Source: Haliscomenobacteraceae bacterium
GTDB lineage: Bacteria; Bacteroidota; Bacteroidia; Chitinophagales; Saprospiraceae
DNA: 64,000 nucleotides
Direction: 5' to 3'
NCBI GenBank assembly: GCA_947501115.1
Contig: CANMVX010000015.1
Location: 30,849-94,848, forward strand
The notes beneath the pieces are model-generated. The model was not told where the DNA came from and searched no databases. It saw only the letters and a program-made list of their open reading frames with translations. Of the stretch, positions 47,101 to 55,223 are shown one piece after another; position 1 is the stretch's first letter; each line of letters starts with the position of its first letter. A program made the position numbers and the translations under genes.

Positions 47101-47345
47101 AATCTACAATTTTGTGGAACACGGTCAACTCAAACAATAATAATTCTGGATTTGGAGCCGTTCCTGGTGGTGGTCGCGGTGGTGGATTATTTGGAGATAT
47201 TACGAATAAAGGATTTTGGTGGACTTCCACTTTATTTGACTCGAGTAATTCCTACGCCAGAAGATTAGAATATAATTTGGATACTGTAGTAAGATATTAT
47301 GAAAGTAACAAATCCGGTTTCTCCGTACGATGTGTAAAAAATTAA
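44190..47345 (+). CDS. Repeat-containing FISUMP domain surface protein
   Basis: 1051 residues, signal peptide 'MKGSILFLFFNMISIIGFTQ'. Residues 21-135 form an N-terminal domain ('PDLISYQTIIRKNNNELVSNVPVGVRISI') common in Bacteroidota tail-fibre-like adhesins. Three copies of a 21-residue unit lie at 144-218 ('DPLFNASIAKGITAADTALWN' type). Six ~95-residue fibronectin-like repeats run from about 270 to 858, each with '(S)GG.I..(D/N)GG...ARG(I/V)VW' and ending 'YYVRAYATN..GTAYGN...FTT'. The FISUMP domain (862-1051) has 'INGKEWFKENL', 'GKLYNWYAV', 'GLCPTGWYVATDADW' and 'FSVRCVKN'. No T9SS sorting domain is seen, so the export route is unclear. Function is probably adhesion or binding at the surface. 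Confidence 0.88.
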   Translation: MKGSILFLFFNMISIIGFTQVPDLISYQTIIRKNNNELVSNVPVGVRISILSGSAADVLWYQEEHKVSTNLNGLAYLNIGSGTLLFGTMSGIDWSKGPFYIKSETDPTGGKNYSLLVVSKLLSVPYSIYAKTAEKLTGPITELDPLFNASIAKGITAADTALWNSESDPFFSASISKGITAVDTAYWNKKLSSFTEKDPLFTASISKGITALDTAGWNQKVGLPQTGNTAGDILFWNGTAWVKIQKGLPGQGLFLSQTGVPMWSGPAFATLTTNVATTVTNITAISGGNITSDGGTPVTARGICWGTSPNPTVANDSTRNGVGPGAFTSNISGLLGSTTYYVRAYAINTTGVAYGNQITFTTPVPTPPSLTTTALSSITSVSVATGGSIANNGGAPITARGVVWDTLANPLVTKNRSINGSINNIFLDTIRGLAGSRVYYVRSYATNSVGTAYGNQVVFTTLSPVMPSVTINPIDLITNVSARSGGAISSDGGAAIQSKGVVWSTFPNPTISNSRTNDGSGVGPFISQLTGLLGDSVYYVRAYATNAIGTGYSSQLSFTAIAAVLASVITTPVTSITSNSAISGGNITASGGGVISARGVVWNTTTMPTLSHFKTTNGTGTGTFTSNLTSLTPPGTTYYVRAYVTNNIGTAYGNEVTFTSLAVPPTVVTKPVTTITSTSAISGGTISLTGGAPHSEKGLVYSTTRNPTILNTKLIDNTSGLDWTTNITGLIGNTQYYVRAYAINSAGTAYGGLDSFNTSPLVPIIATDPVASITKTTAVSGGNISNDGGSAITARGIVWNKTGNPLVGTDSIRTDASLTIGLYTLNLGNLNSGITYYVRAYATNAVGTAYGNTLTFTTQPVLDTIGNQYTTITINGKEWFKENLKTTKYATGTDISNVTDNGSWNNLSTGAWAYYDNNITNDATYGKLYNWYAVSDVRGLCPTGWYVATDADWTSLTALYGTDAAAANELKSTILWNTVNSNNNNSGFGAVPGGGRGGGLFGDITNKGFWWTSTLFDSSNSYARRLEYNLDTVVRYYESNKSGFSVRCVKN
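44619..44843 (+). repeat. Three 21-codon repeats inside the FISUMP gene
   Basis: Units at 44619-44681, 44691-44753 and 44781-44843 encode DPxFxASIxKGITAxDTAxWN-type sequences. They are separated by short linkers of 3 and 9 codons. The DNA copies have diverged at many third positions, so the duplication is not recent. Confidence 0.85.
44997..46763 (+). repeat. Six ~95-codon fibronectin-like repeats inside the FISUMP gene
   Basis: Six consecutive units of 275-295 bases, with protein starts near residues 270, 368, 467, 567, 666 and 764. Each shares the GG..I, ARG(I/V)VW and YYVRAY(A/V) motifs. Conservation is strongest around the YYVRAY strand and the AYGN turn. Divergence at the DNA level is considerable. 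Confidence 0.9.
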
Positions 47346-47370
47346 TATTCATTTTACGAAGGTGATTACC

Positions 47371-47378
47371 TACTTTTG
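47371..47378 (+). promoter_or_regulatory. Bacteroidota -7 element (TACTTTTG) for the second DUF5916 gene
   Basis: TACTTTTG matches TAnnTTTG and lies 21 bases before the ATG at 47399, implying a leader of roughly 15 bases. No TTG is seen at -33. Confidence 0.45.
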
Positions 47379-47398
47379 TATGCACTTAATCATTACTT

Positions 47399-49621
47399 AT
47401 GACTTTTTTCACTCGCATATTATACCTGGGTACTTATTTTTTACTTTTTTTTGTTATGCCACTATTGTGTCAGGATGCTGAAATTTTTCCACCCAGCAAG
47501 GTTAAAAGAGCTATTGAATCAAAAAAAATTGAAAAATCTATTCGCATTGATGGCATGCTGAATGAGGAGGAATGGAAAAATACACCGGTAAATTCCTCCT
47601 TTCTTCAAATTGAACCTAATCAGGGCGAACTTGCTAATCAACAAACTTTTTTACGCGTCCTTTACAATAAACAGTATTTATATTTTGGCATTTTTGCCTC
47701 AGATTCTTTAGGTAAAAAGGCCATTCGTGCTACAGATTTTAAAAGGGACTTCAATTTCAATTCGCATGACCTGGTTGCCTTAGCTTTTGACGGCTTTAAT
47801 GACAATAGAAATGCTATGGCACTTACCATGAATGCTTATGGTGTGCAACGCGATTTGTTGTCTTTCGATGACCTTTATTATGATTCAGACTGGGATGGTT
47901 TGTGGCGTGTTCGCACCAATAGGACCGATTCAGGCTGGTATGCAGAAGTTGCCGTTCCCTGGCAAACCTTACGATATCCAAAATTAACGGATTCCATTCA
48001 AAATTGGGGGTTCAACATGATTAGAGTCAGACGTTCTACAAACGAAACTTCGGCATTTTCACCTTTCCCTCGCTCTTTTAGTGCTTTGAGAATGGCTTAT
48101 GCTGGATTGTTGACTAATCTCAAACCGCCCCCGCCTAAATCAAATATTCGTGTTCAACCTTATGTTTTGGGTGCTTTGGACAGATATTCACCGGAAATAA
48201 AAGATAAAAAACAACAATCGCTCAAATTAGGTGGCGAATTAAAATGGGCCATTAATCCCAATTCTGTTCTCGATGTTACCCTTAATACGGACTTTGCTCA
48301 AGCGGATGTGGATAGGCAGATTAATAATATTACCCGATTTTCTATTCTTTTTCCTGAAAGACGTCAGTTCTTCCTCGAAAATGCATCTCTTTTTGGTGTT
48401 GGTGGAGGTCCATCTCCCGATTTCTCAGGCGGATTTATGCGCATTCAACCTTTCTTTAGTAGAAGAATTGGTCTGGATGACAATGGTAATCCAATTCCTA
48501 TTGATATGGGTAGCAGATACGTTTACCGTTCCTTAAAGAGAAATGCTGGCGTAATGGCCATTCAGCAACGGGGTTTTAATGGAGAGGATCCAACCAGGTT
48601 TTTTATAGGCAGATTTTCAGAAAACCTGGGCGAACAACATAGAATTGGTGCCTTGGTTGCCTTAAAAGAAGGGCCAAATGGCATTCACGCTACCAGTATG
48701 TTAGATGGCTTTTTTCGTATGGGACAATCCCACTCCTTAAATACGATGTTGGTGAATACCACCAATTCAAATGGTGAAAAGTCAGGATTTGCTGGATATG
48801 CCCAATATTTTTATGCCACTAATCAATTGAAATTTTGGTGGACCCAATCTATTGTCAATAAAAGTTTTAATCCTGAACTTGGATTTGTCTCCAGAACGGA
48901 TGTAATTGGATCGACACCCGGCGTAAATATTTTTTATCGTGGAAAACATTTGCCGTTTAAAAAAGTCATTAGAGCCTTTGAACCGGGGCTGAATATAGAG
49001 ATTTATCACCAGGCTTCTACAGGAAAACTTATTGAAAGGCAGGTGAACCTTTGGCCGCTATTCTTCAATTTACAAAATGGGGGTTTTATTGGGTATGGTA
49101 CTTATTTTGCTTTTCAAAACTTAACGGAACCTTTTGAACCTCTCGGCGTTCGCATTCAAACAGGAACGTATAATTATCAAAGGAATCAGATTTTCCTAAG
49201 TTCAGATCCCTCAAAAATGTTAAATATTTTTTCTGATTTTAGCTGGGGAAATTACTTTGACGGTAAATTGAGTTCTTTGGATCTTACCATGCAATTTGCT
49301 CCCATTCCTCATTTTTCTTTATTGGGACGGGTAAATCGGAATGTTGTTAAAAAATTAGGTGAAAATGGTATCTCCGAAACCATTGATTTATTTAGTATTG
49401 AAGGAAGATTTGCCTTAAATCCAAGACTTCAGCTGGTGGGGTTTTATCAACAAAATGCAGAAAACAAGTTGAAAAATTACAACATTCGTATTTCATGGGA
49501 ATACAGACCTCTTTCGTTTATTTATCTGGTGTTAAACAAACGAGGATTTGAAAGATTTGATGGCATAAATCAAAATGAGCAGCATGCCATCTTAAAATTA
49601 AGTTACCTACGGCAATTATAA
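47399..49621 (+). CDS. DUF5916 outer-membrane protein with CBM9-like N-terminal domain (second copy)
   Basis: 740 residues with a signal peptide ('TYFLLFFVMPLLCQD'). The CBM9-like domain (about 30-225) has 'RIDGMLNEEEWKN', 'YLYFGIFASD' and 'GWYAEVAVPWQTLRYPK'. The DUF5916 barrel region has 'FPERRQFFLENASLFG' and 'FFSRRIGLDDNG'. It is the same architecture as the protein at 11396, but the sequences are far apart, so these are old paralogues, not a recent duplication. It appears to be transcribed alone and ends 14 bases before the convergent Gfo/Idh gene. Confidence 0.87.
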   Translation: MTFFTRILYLGTYFLLFFVMPLLCQDAEIFPPSKVKRAIESKKIEKSIRIDGMLNEEEWKNTPVNSSFLQIEPNQGELANQQTFLRVLYNKQYLYFGIFASDSLGKKAIRATDFKRDFNFNSHDLVALAFDGFNDNRNAMALTMNAYGVQRDLLSFDDLYYDSDWDGLWRVRTNRTDSGWYAEVAVPWQTLRYPKLTDSIQNWGFNMIRVRRSTNETSAFSPFPRSFSALRMAYAGLLTNLKPPPPKSNIRVQPYVLGALDRYSPEIKDKKQQSLKLGGELKWAINPNSVLDVTLNTDFAQADVDRQINNITRFSILFPERRQFFLENASLFGVGGGPSPDFSGGFMRIQPFFSRRIGLDDNGNPIPIDMGSRYVYRSLKRNAGVMAIQQRGFNGEDPTRFFIGRFSENLGEQHRIGALVALKEGPNGIHATSMLDGFFRMGQSHSLNTMLVNTTNSNGEKSGFAGYAQYFYATNQLKFWWTQSIVNKSFNPELGFVSRTDVIGSTPGVNIFYRGKHLPFKKVIRAFEPGLNIEIYHQASTGKLIERQVNLWPLFFNLQNGGFIGYGTYFAFQNLTEPFEPLGVRIQTGTYNYQRNQIFLSSDPSKMLNIFSDFSWGNYFDGKLSSLDLTMQFAPIPHFSLLGRVNRNVVKKLGENGISETIDLFSIEGRFALNPRLQLVGFYQQNAENKLKNYNIRISWEYRPLSFIYLVLNKRGFERFDGINQNEQHAILKLSYLRQL

Positions 49622-49635
49622 AAACTGGACGATAA

Positions 49636-50835
49636 CTAATCTTGGCGTGTTACTTTTTCAGTGATTACCCCTGTTTCCTTATTTTTCAATATCACTTTTT
49701 TATCTCCATTAGGTAATATTTCTTCCTTAATGAACCAGTGTTGTGCATCAAAATCAACATAAACGGAAGGTTTTGAAAGTCCTGTCTGGCCTCTCCAAAG
49801 TGGAAGCACAACGGGTTCCCACAATTTGGTTTTAGCAGATTTATAAGCTGCATCAATAATGGCATTCACCACATAGCCGTCGTAAAAGGTTTCGCGGGGA
49901 GATATGCCTTTTTCAAAGGAATCAAACATATCATTAAACATGTTAGGATAACCTAATTCGTGAGCTTCATCTCCAACAGGAAATTGCCAGCCCGATGTGC
50001 TTTCAGCCTTTTCGGCAACGTAGGCATTTCCCGCCCCACTGGTGTACATTTCAAATCCAGTCCTGAGAAAGGAATTTAACCAGATAGTACCCTCGGTACC
50101 CATCACTTCATCTCTCAAATCCATACCTCCCCGAAATGTCCAGGAAACTTCAAATTGACCAATGGCACCATTTTCATATTTAACCAGACCAATAGCATGG
50201 TCTTCTGCATCTATGGGTTTAACCTGTGTGTCGGCCCAGCACATTACTTCTACGGGTAACACATCTTTACCAATAAAGCTTCTGGAGATTTCGATACAAT
50301 GGCATCCTAAATCCAGCACAGCACCACCGCCAGCCTTTTCAATATCCCAAAACCAATCGGAATGTGGACCAGGATGAGTTTCCCTTGATTTTGCCCATAG
50401 TATTCTACCGATGGCACCTGCCTGTACACTTTTAAGTGATTTCAGAAATTTGGGGGTATAGCAAAGGTCTTCTAAATAGCCTGCAAAAACACCCGCTTCT
50501 TCGCAGGCCAAAGTCATTCGGAGGGCTTCAGCCGCATTTCTGCCCAAAGGTTTGGTACATAAAACCGCTTTTTTATGTTTGACACATAGCATAACAGCTT
50601 CTTCGTGCAAATTATTAGGTAGTCCAATAACTATAAACTCTGCATCGGGATGAACGATGGCTTCTTCCATATCGGTAGTAAAAAAAGGAACTTCATAGTC
50701 CTTTGCAAATCTTTCAGCCGTCTCTTTTCTTCTGGCGTAAATGACTTTAACCTCATCTTTTCCTCTTCTTCCACAAAGTGATTCGGCATAAAAGCGGCCG
50801 ATAAAGCCACCACCAAGAATGCATATTTTAGCCAT
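49636..50835 (-). CDS. Gfo/Idh/MocA family oxidoreductase
   Basis: 399 residues with no signal peptide. The N-terminal Rossmann fold has 'ILGGGFIGRFYAESL' as the dinucleotide-binding loop and 'VIGLPNNLHEEAVMLC'. The family's catalytic-site Lys-Pro is in 'VLCTKPLGRNAAEA'. The C-terminal alpha/beta substrate domain follows, with 'GGAVLDLGCHCIEISRSF', whose histidine is probably catalytic. Members oxidise or reduce sugars, inositols and related polyols using NAD(P). The start codon shares one base with the stop of the upstream phytanoyl-CoA dioxygenase-like gene (TAATG), so the two are coupled and may act on the same compound. Confidence 0.92.
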   Translation of the reverse strand: MAKICILGGGFIGRFYAESLCGRRGKDEVKVIYARRKETAERFAKDYEVPFFTTDMEEAIVHPDAEFIVIGLPNNLHEEAVMLCVKHKKAVLCTKPLGRNAAEALRMTLACEEAGVFAGYLEDLCYTPKFLKSLKSVQAGAIGRILWAKSRETHPGPHSDWFWDIEKAGGGAVLDLGCHCIEISRSFIGKDVLPVEVMCWADTQVKPIDAEDHAIGLVKYENGAIGQFEVSWTFRGGMDLRDEVMGTEGTIWLNSFLRTGFEMYTSGAGNAYVAEKAESTSGWQFPVGDEAHELGYPNMFNDMFDSFEKGISPRETFYDGYVVNAIIDAAYKSAKTKLWEPVVLPLWRGQTGLSKPSVYVDFDAQHWFIKEEILPNGDKKVILKNKETGVITEKVTRQD

Positions 50836-51650
50836 TACTTTTCAATTTTTAGGGTTATTTCTTGTTCTTTTCGTAAAAAATCAGCGTTTTCTACCTTGCT
50901 ATTTTTTTCATTTAACAAGGATGCATCTGGAACGACGGAGACAGGGGTTATGCAGGAAGTATGTTTTTCCCTGAAAGGTATATTGTAAGACAAATTATAG
51001 GCGGAAATAACAGACCATCTGGCATACTCTGATAAGTTAGCTTCAGATCTATGCAATACATTGGGGTGGAAAAAGAGTACGTCTCCTGCTGTTAATTCAC
51101 AATAAATGAGGTCAGAAATTTTAGCTGCTTCTGAAACAAAAGTGTCATCAGCGCCTTGTTGTTCACCGGCAAAGTGATGTTCAAACCTTTGCATTTTATG
51201 TGTCCCACGCAATACCTGTAAACAACCATTGGCTTTATTAGCGTCCGTTAAAGCCACCATGACAGAAATCATGGCTTCGGGAAATAAAAAGCCATTTTTG
51301 TACCAATAGCCATAATCTTGGTGCCACTCCCAGGCGCCGCCCACTCTGGGTTCTTTTTGCATGACTTTAGAATGAAAATGACAAACCTCTCCCTCGCCAA
51401 GTAATGATTGAACACTGTCTATCATTCGTTTACAACGAGACATTAATCCAAATGGGTCGTCCCCTGCCGTAAACCAAAGCGTTAGTTTTGTTTTTTTGCC
51501 ATCCTGGTCATTCAGATCGAAGGCATGATCTACTACCGATTCGTCGGTAGCCGTCTGATATAGCAAATCAATTTCAGCGGATGAAAAGAAATCTTTAATC
51601 ACCAGAAAACCATCCCGATGATAATCTATAACTTGTTTATTAGTTAACAT
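50835..51650 (-). CDS. Phytanoyl-CoA dioxygenase (PhyH) family protein
   Basis: 271 residues of the Fe(II)/2-oxoglutarate oxygenase double-stranded beta-helix type. 'WEWHQDYGYWY' supplies the HxD iron ligands and 'LFFHPNVLHRSEANLSEYARW' supplies the distal His and the Arg that binds 2-oxoglutarate. 'DGFLVIKDFFSSAEID' is the usual N-terminal start of the family. Bacterial relatives hydroxylate small metabolites such as ectoine or secondary metabolites; substrate unknown. Coupled to a Gfo/Idh oxidoreductase, it may hydroxylate a compound that is then oxidised. Confidence 0.9.
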   Translation of the reverse strand: MLTNKQVIDYHRDGFLVIKDFFSSAEIDLLYQTATDESVVDHAFDLNDQDGKKTKLTLWFTAGDDPFGLMSRCKRMIDSVQSLLGEGEVCHFHSKVMQKEPRVGGAWEWHQDYGYWYKNGFLFPEAMISVMVALTDANKANGCLQVLRGTHKMQRFEHHFAGEQQGADDTFVSEAAKISDLIYCELTAGDVLFFHPNVLHRSEANLSEYARWSVISAYNLSYNIPFREKHTSCITPVSVVPDASLLNEKNSKVENADFLRKEQEITLKIEK

Positions 51651-51740
51651 TTAGCCTATTTATTTCTCTAAGTTAAGAAATAGAAAGTTACGGAACAATA
51701 GGAAATAAGTGTTCTATAGGCAAAAAAAATATTTTTTGGT

Positions 51741-52682
51741 TTATTGTTGCTGGTTTGCCATATAATCAAGGGCTATTTGATCGGTTGTAAATGGTTCGGT
51801 TTCGAGAAGCACCCTATTGGTATCCTCAAATGTTAAGCCGTCTTCATAGCCAACGGACACATACACCGTCAAATTTTGCCTGGCATTACCTTTATAAATG
51901 CCTTTGGCGGGGGTACAGTTTGTAAAATTCCTTCCTACGGATAATTTCACATGAAAATGATTTACCCAAACTTTATTCGTCGGATCAATACCTACCCACC
52001 CAAGAGCAGGAATCCAGGCTTCTACCCATGCATGGGTGGCGCCATGACCTCTCATTCCATCAGCATTGGCACAAATATAACCACTAACATACCTGGAGGG
52101 AATTTGTAGTGTTCTTAAAATTTGCAGGAGCAAATGGGCAAAATCCTGGCAAACGCCTCTTTTATGGGCCAGAATTTCATCGACTGTTGTAAAAATATTG
52201 GTGATTCCTTTGGTATATACAAAGTTGGAAAAAACATAATTGCTGGCATTTTCTACTATTTTAACCAGGCTCTTTTCATTTTGAGATACTTCGTTGGCGA
52301 TATCTTCGATAATAGATTGTTTATGAATAGGGTCGTACCGTCGGCATTCGAGCAAAAGAATATTATCGGCGACATCGATATGTAACCCTTCAAAATCTGC
52401 CTCGGAGTCTAATGGGTTAGTTTGATTAATAATAGTTCTAACCAACATTTTACTTTCAATTTGTAATGATTTGTGGGCAATGGGAATAGAAAATAAGCCT
52501 ACTTTATTGCCGTAATAATCTTTATAAATTTGAACGTCAGGTTGATGAGTTATATGAATTTCTTGCTGCAAAATCTCTTGTTCCGGACAATTCAAGCCGA
52601 AAAGTCTTATTTCATTTACACTCTCTTTTACAGGTTTTTCATATTCATACCGGGTAATATGGTGGATGTTGAATACAGGCAT
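51741..52682 (-). CDS. Transglutaminase-like cysteine protease family protein
   Basis: 313 residues, probably cytoplasmic. The N-terminal ~110-residue beta domain ('HHITRYEYEKPVKESVNEIRL') is the 'transglutaminase N-terminal' (bacterial) domain. The catalytic triad is visible as Cys in 'HKRGVCQDFAHLL', His in 'GATHAWVEAW' and Asp in 'GWVGIDPTNKVW'. Together with the alpha-E and circularly permuted ATP-grasp genes upstream it forms the conserved three-gene cluster found in many bacteria. Such enzymes are thought to act as peptidases or amidases on a product of the ATP-grasp enzyme; the substrate is not established. Confidence 0.9.
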   Translation of the reverse strand: MPVFNIHHITRYEYEKPVKESVNEIRLFGLNCPEQEILQQEIHITHQPDVQIYKDYYGNKVGLFSIPIAHKSLQIESKMLVRTIINQTNPLDSEADFEGLHIDVADNILLLECRRYDPIHKQSIIEDIANEVSQNEKSLVKIVENASNYVFSNFVYTKGITNIFTTVDEILAHKRGVCQDFAHLLLQILRTLQIPSRYVSGYICANADGMRGHGATHAWVEAWIPALGWVGIDPTNKVWVNHFHVKLSVGRNFTNCTPAKGIYKGNARQNLTVYVSVGYEDGLTFEDTNRVLLETEPFTTDQIALDYMANQQQ

Positions 52683-52693
52683 TCGTAGTAATT

Positions 52694-53641
52694 TTAATAG
52701 TAATCAAAAAAAGTTTGACCAAGTGTGTGAGTGAACGGATAAATACTTGATTTGGTGTCATGGAGAAACTTTTTTAAGTTATCTCTGCGTATATATTCGA
52801 CATCGGCAAATTCAACCTGACTTATAAGTCTTCCAAATTGATTCAAGAGCGGGGCATTCATGGGAGAATTATTTTCTCCAATTACCTGATTTAAATAATT
52901 CCGCATTCTACCTAAACAATAAAGGACGGAGTGAGGAAATTGAGGATGAAGCATAACCTGATGAAGCACATTGAAATTGTAATCAAAATTCCTATAATTT
53001 TTCAGGTGAAATTCGTAACCAGAAAGGGAGAACAACAAATTTCGCCAATATAGAATATCTTTATTTTGATTAAGATCATATTGAATGGACTCAAAAAAGA
53101 AATCACCCAGTTCGAGGGTTAACAAAGTTCTTTCTGTGAATTTTCCTAAGCCCATAAAGTTCCAACCCATACCACGAGGCATGGTAGCATCGGTAATTCC
53201 GGTATATAACAAGCAATTTTTCAATAGGGATTCGATAACGGGCAGTCCTTCATTGTTTTGTAATTGTGATACTGTTTTAGGATTATTAATAATATGGTAC
53301 ATTTGATTGACTTGTTCCCAGACCTCTTTGGTAATATGATCTTGCATACCGCGGGCATTTTCACGGGCTTTGTTCAATAAAATGCGCAGAGAATTTTCAT
53401 TTTTCGGTTCAATTAGAAGGAATTGAATAATCTGATGAGCGGTAGCCGGTTTTAACGCCTCTTTTTCATTTTGGAGATTGGAAAATACATGCAATAATGA
53501 CTGCATACTATTTAACTCGGACGGACTTTTGTCAAGAGACAGAACATATTGGGTATGCAGCATACGTAACATTCCCTCGGAACGTTCCATATATCGCCCC
53601 AACCAATACATCGAATCAGCTATTCTACTAAGCATTTTCAT
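52694..53641 (-). CDS. Alpha-E domain-containing protein (DUF403)
   Basis: 315 residues, almost entirely helical. It opens 'MLSRIADSMYWLGRYMERSEGMLRML', the diagnostic alpha-E N-terminus; Met1 or Met3 could be the start. 'NARGMQDHITKEVWEQVN' is the second conserved block, typical of the E-rich helices. The family has no known catalytic activity and always travels with ATP-grasp and transglutaminase-type genes, as it does here. It lies 11 bases upstream of the transglutaminase gene and 15 bases after the ATP-grasp gene. Confidence 0.92.
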   Translation of the reverse strand: MKMLSRIADSMYWLGRYMERSEGMLRMLHTQYVLSLDKSPSELNSMQSLLHVFSNLQNEKEALKPATAHQIIQFLLIEPKNENSLRILLNKARENARGMQDHITKEVWEQVNQMYHIINNPKTVSQLQNNEGLPVIESLLKNCLLYTGITDATMPRGMGWNFMGLGKFTERTLLTLELGDFFFESIQYDLNQNKDILYWRNLLFSLSGYEFHLKNYRNFDYNFNVLHQVMLHPQFPHSVLYCLGRMRNYLNQVIGENNSPMNAPLLNQFGRLISQVEFADVEYIRRDNLKKFLHDTKSSIYPFTHTLGQTFFDYY

Positions 53642-53656
53642 GGGGTTACTTTTTTA

Positions 53657-55099
53657 TTAATTAATAATCCAGGTATCTTTACTACCTCCACCTTGAGATG
53701 AATTCACCACCATAGAACCTTCTCTAAGTGCCACCCTTGTGAGGCCACCGGGTACGATTTCGATACCAGAGGGTCCGCAAAGAGCATAAGGTCTAAGATC
53801 TACGTGTCTTGCCACCAATTTCCCATCGATGAGGCAAGGCACGGTTGAAAGTTGAATAATAGGTTGAGCTATAAATTCTCTGGGATTTTCATCTACTGCT
53901 TTTTTAAAAGCATTCACCTCTTCATCGGTTGTCTTATTGCCCATTAACATACCATAACCACCAGATTGATTGGTTCGTTTTAAGACCATCTGATGAATAT
54001 TTTTAAATACGTGATCACGTATTTCCTGATTTTCTAAATGATAAGTAGGTATATTTGGTAAAATCGGATCTTCGTTAAGATAATATTTTATCATTTGAGG
54101 AACGTATGCATAAACGGCCTTGTCATCGGCGACTCCGTTACCTAAGGCATTGGCAATAGCCACATTACCTTTTCTGTAGGCACCTACCAGGCCTGGAACA
54201 CCTAACATACTTCCCGAATTAAAGGTAATAGGATCCAAAAAATCATCATCTACTCTTCTGTAAATTACATCAACCTGCACTAAACCATGGGTTGTTTTCA
54301 TGAAAACCTTATGATTATCAACGAGTAAATCACTGCCTTCCACCAGTGGAATACCCATTTGGCGCGCCAGAAAAGTATGCTCATAATAGGCAGAATTAAA
54401 TACGCCGGGAGTAAGAATAACAGCGATAGGATTATTGGTTTGTCGGGGTGAAAGGGCAATGAGATTTGCGTGAAGTAGTAAGGGATAATTTCCAACCATA
54501 CTCACCTTATTTTCAGTGAGTAAAGATGGAAATATTCGTTTTGTCACCTCCCGGTTTTCCAACATGTAAGAGACCCCGGAAGGCGTTCTTAAATTATCCT
54601 CGAGGACATAAAATGCTTTATCCTCGCCTCTGATTAAATCAATGCCTGAAACATGTACATAAATATCATGGGGCACATTAATACCATAAACTTCTCTTGT
54701 AAAATGCGGGCAGGAGGCAATGAGGGATGCCGGTATTATTTTTTCCTTTAAAATATTTTGCTCGTGATAAATATCATTTAAAAAAAGATTGAGGGCTTTT
54801 AACCTTTGTTTAATACCCCGTGTCACTTGTTCCCACTCCAAAGTGGTAATAATGCGTGGAATAATGTCAAAGGGAAAAATTCTTTCAATGCCGGCATTAT
54901 CACTATACACCGTAAAAGTTATGCCTTGATTCATAAATAACTCATTGGCGTATTGCTCTTTCCTTAGTAATTCATCGAGTGGCATTTGTCCCATCGATGC
55001 CATAAGTGCCTGATAAGGAGCACGAATTACTTTACTTTCGAGCATTTCGTCCCAGCTCTTTCCTGTGGAATATGACCCAATGAGTTGTTCAAGATTCAT
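53657..55099 (-). CDS. Circularly permuted type 2 ATP-grasp protein
   Basis: 480 residues, full length for the family (DUF404/407). 'YVLEDNLRTPSGVSYMLENR' and 'VLTPGVFNSAYYEHTFLARQMGIPLVEGSDL' are hallmark segments. 'VYRRVDDDFLDP' and 'LKRTNQSGGYGMLMG' are nucleotide-binding regions, and 'RHVDLRPYALCG' is near the C-terminus. ATP-grasp enzymes activate a carboxylate and join it to an amine. Comparative genomics has suggested that this permuted group makes or attaches a small peptide. It is the first gene of the trio, so ligation followed by transglutaminase-type processing is the inferred order. Confidence 0.92.
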   Translation of the reverse strand: MNLEQLIGSYSTGKSWDEMLESKVIRAPYQALMASMGQMPLDELLRKEQYANELFMNQGITFTVYSDNAGIERIFPFDIIPRIITTLEWEQVTRGIKQRLKALNLFLNDIYHEQNILKEKIIPASLIASCPHFTREVYGINVPHDIYVHVSGIDLIRGEDKAFYVLEDNLRTPSGVSYMLENREVTKRIFPSLLTENKVSMVGNYPLLLHANLIALSPRQTNNPIAVILTPGVFNSAYYEHTFLARQMGIPLVEGSDLLVDNHKVFMKTTHGLVQVDVIYRRVDDDFLDPITFNSGSMLGVPGLVGAYRKGNVAIANALGNGVADDKAVYAYVPQMIKYYLNEDPILPNIPTYHLENQEIRDHVFKNIHQMVLKRTNQSGGYGMLMGNKTTDEEVNAFKKAVDENPREFIAQPIIQLSTVPCLIDGKLVARHVDLRPYALCGPSGIEIVPGGLTRVALREGSMVVNSSQGGGSKDTWIIN

Positions 55100-55223
55100 A
55101 ATAGATAAATAATTTATTACGTGGAATAAATTGTGAATACTAATATAACTTGATTTCTATTTGGTGGAACGTTGGAAAGGTAATAAAATATTTAGCTTTT
55201 TTCGTATATTTTCGAAAAAAACA

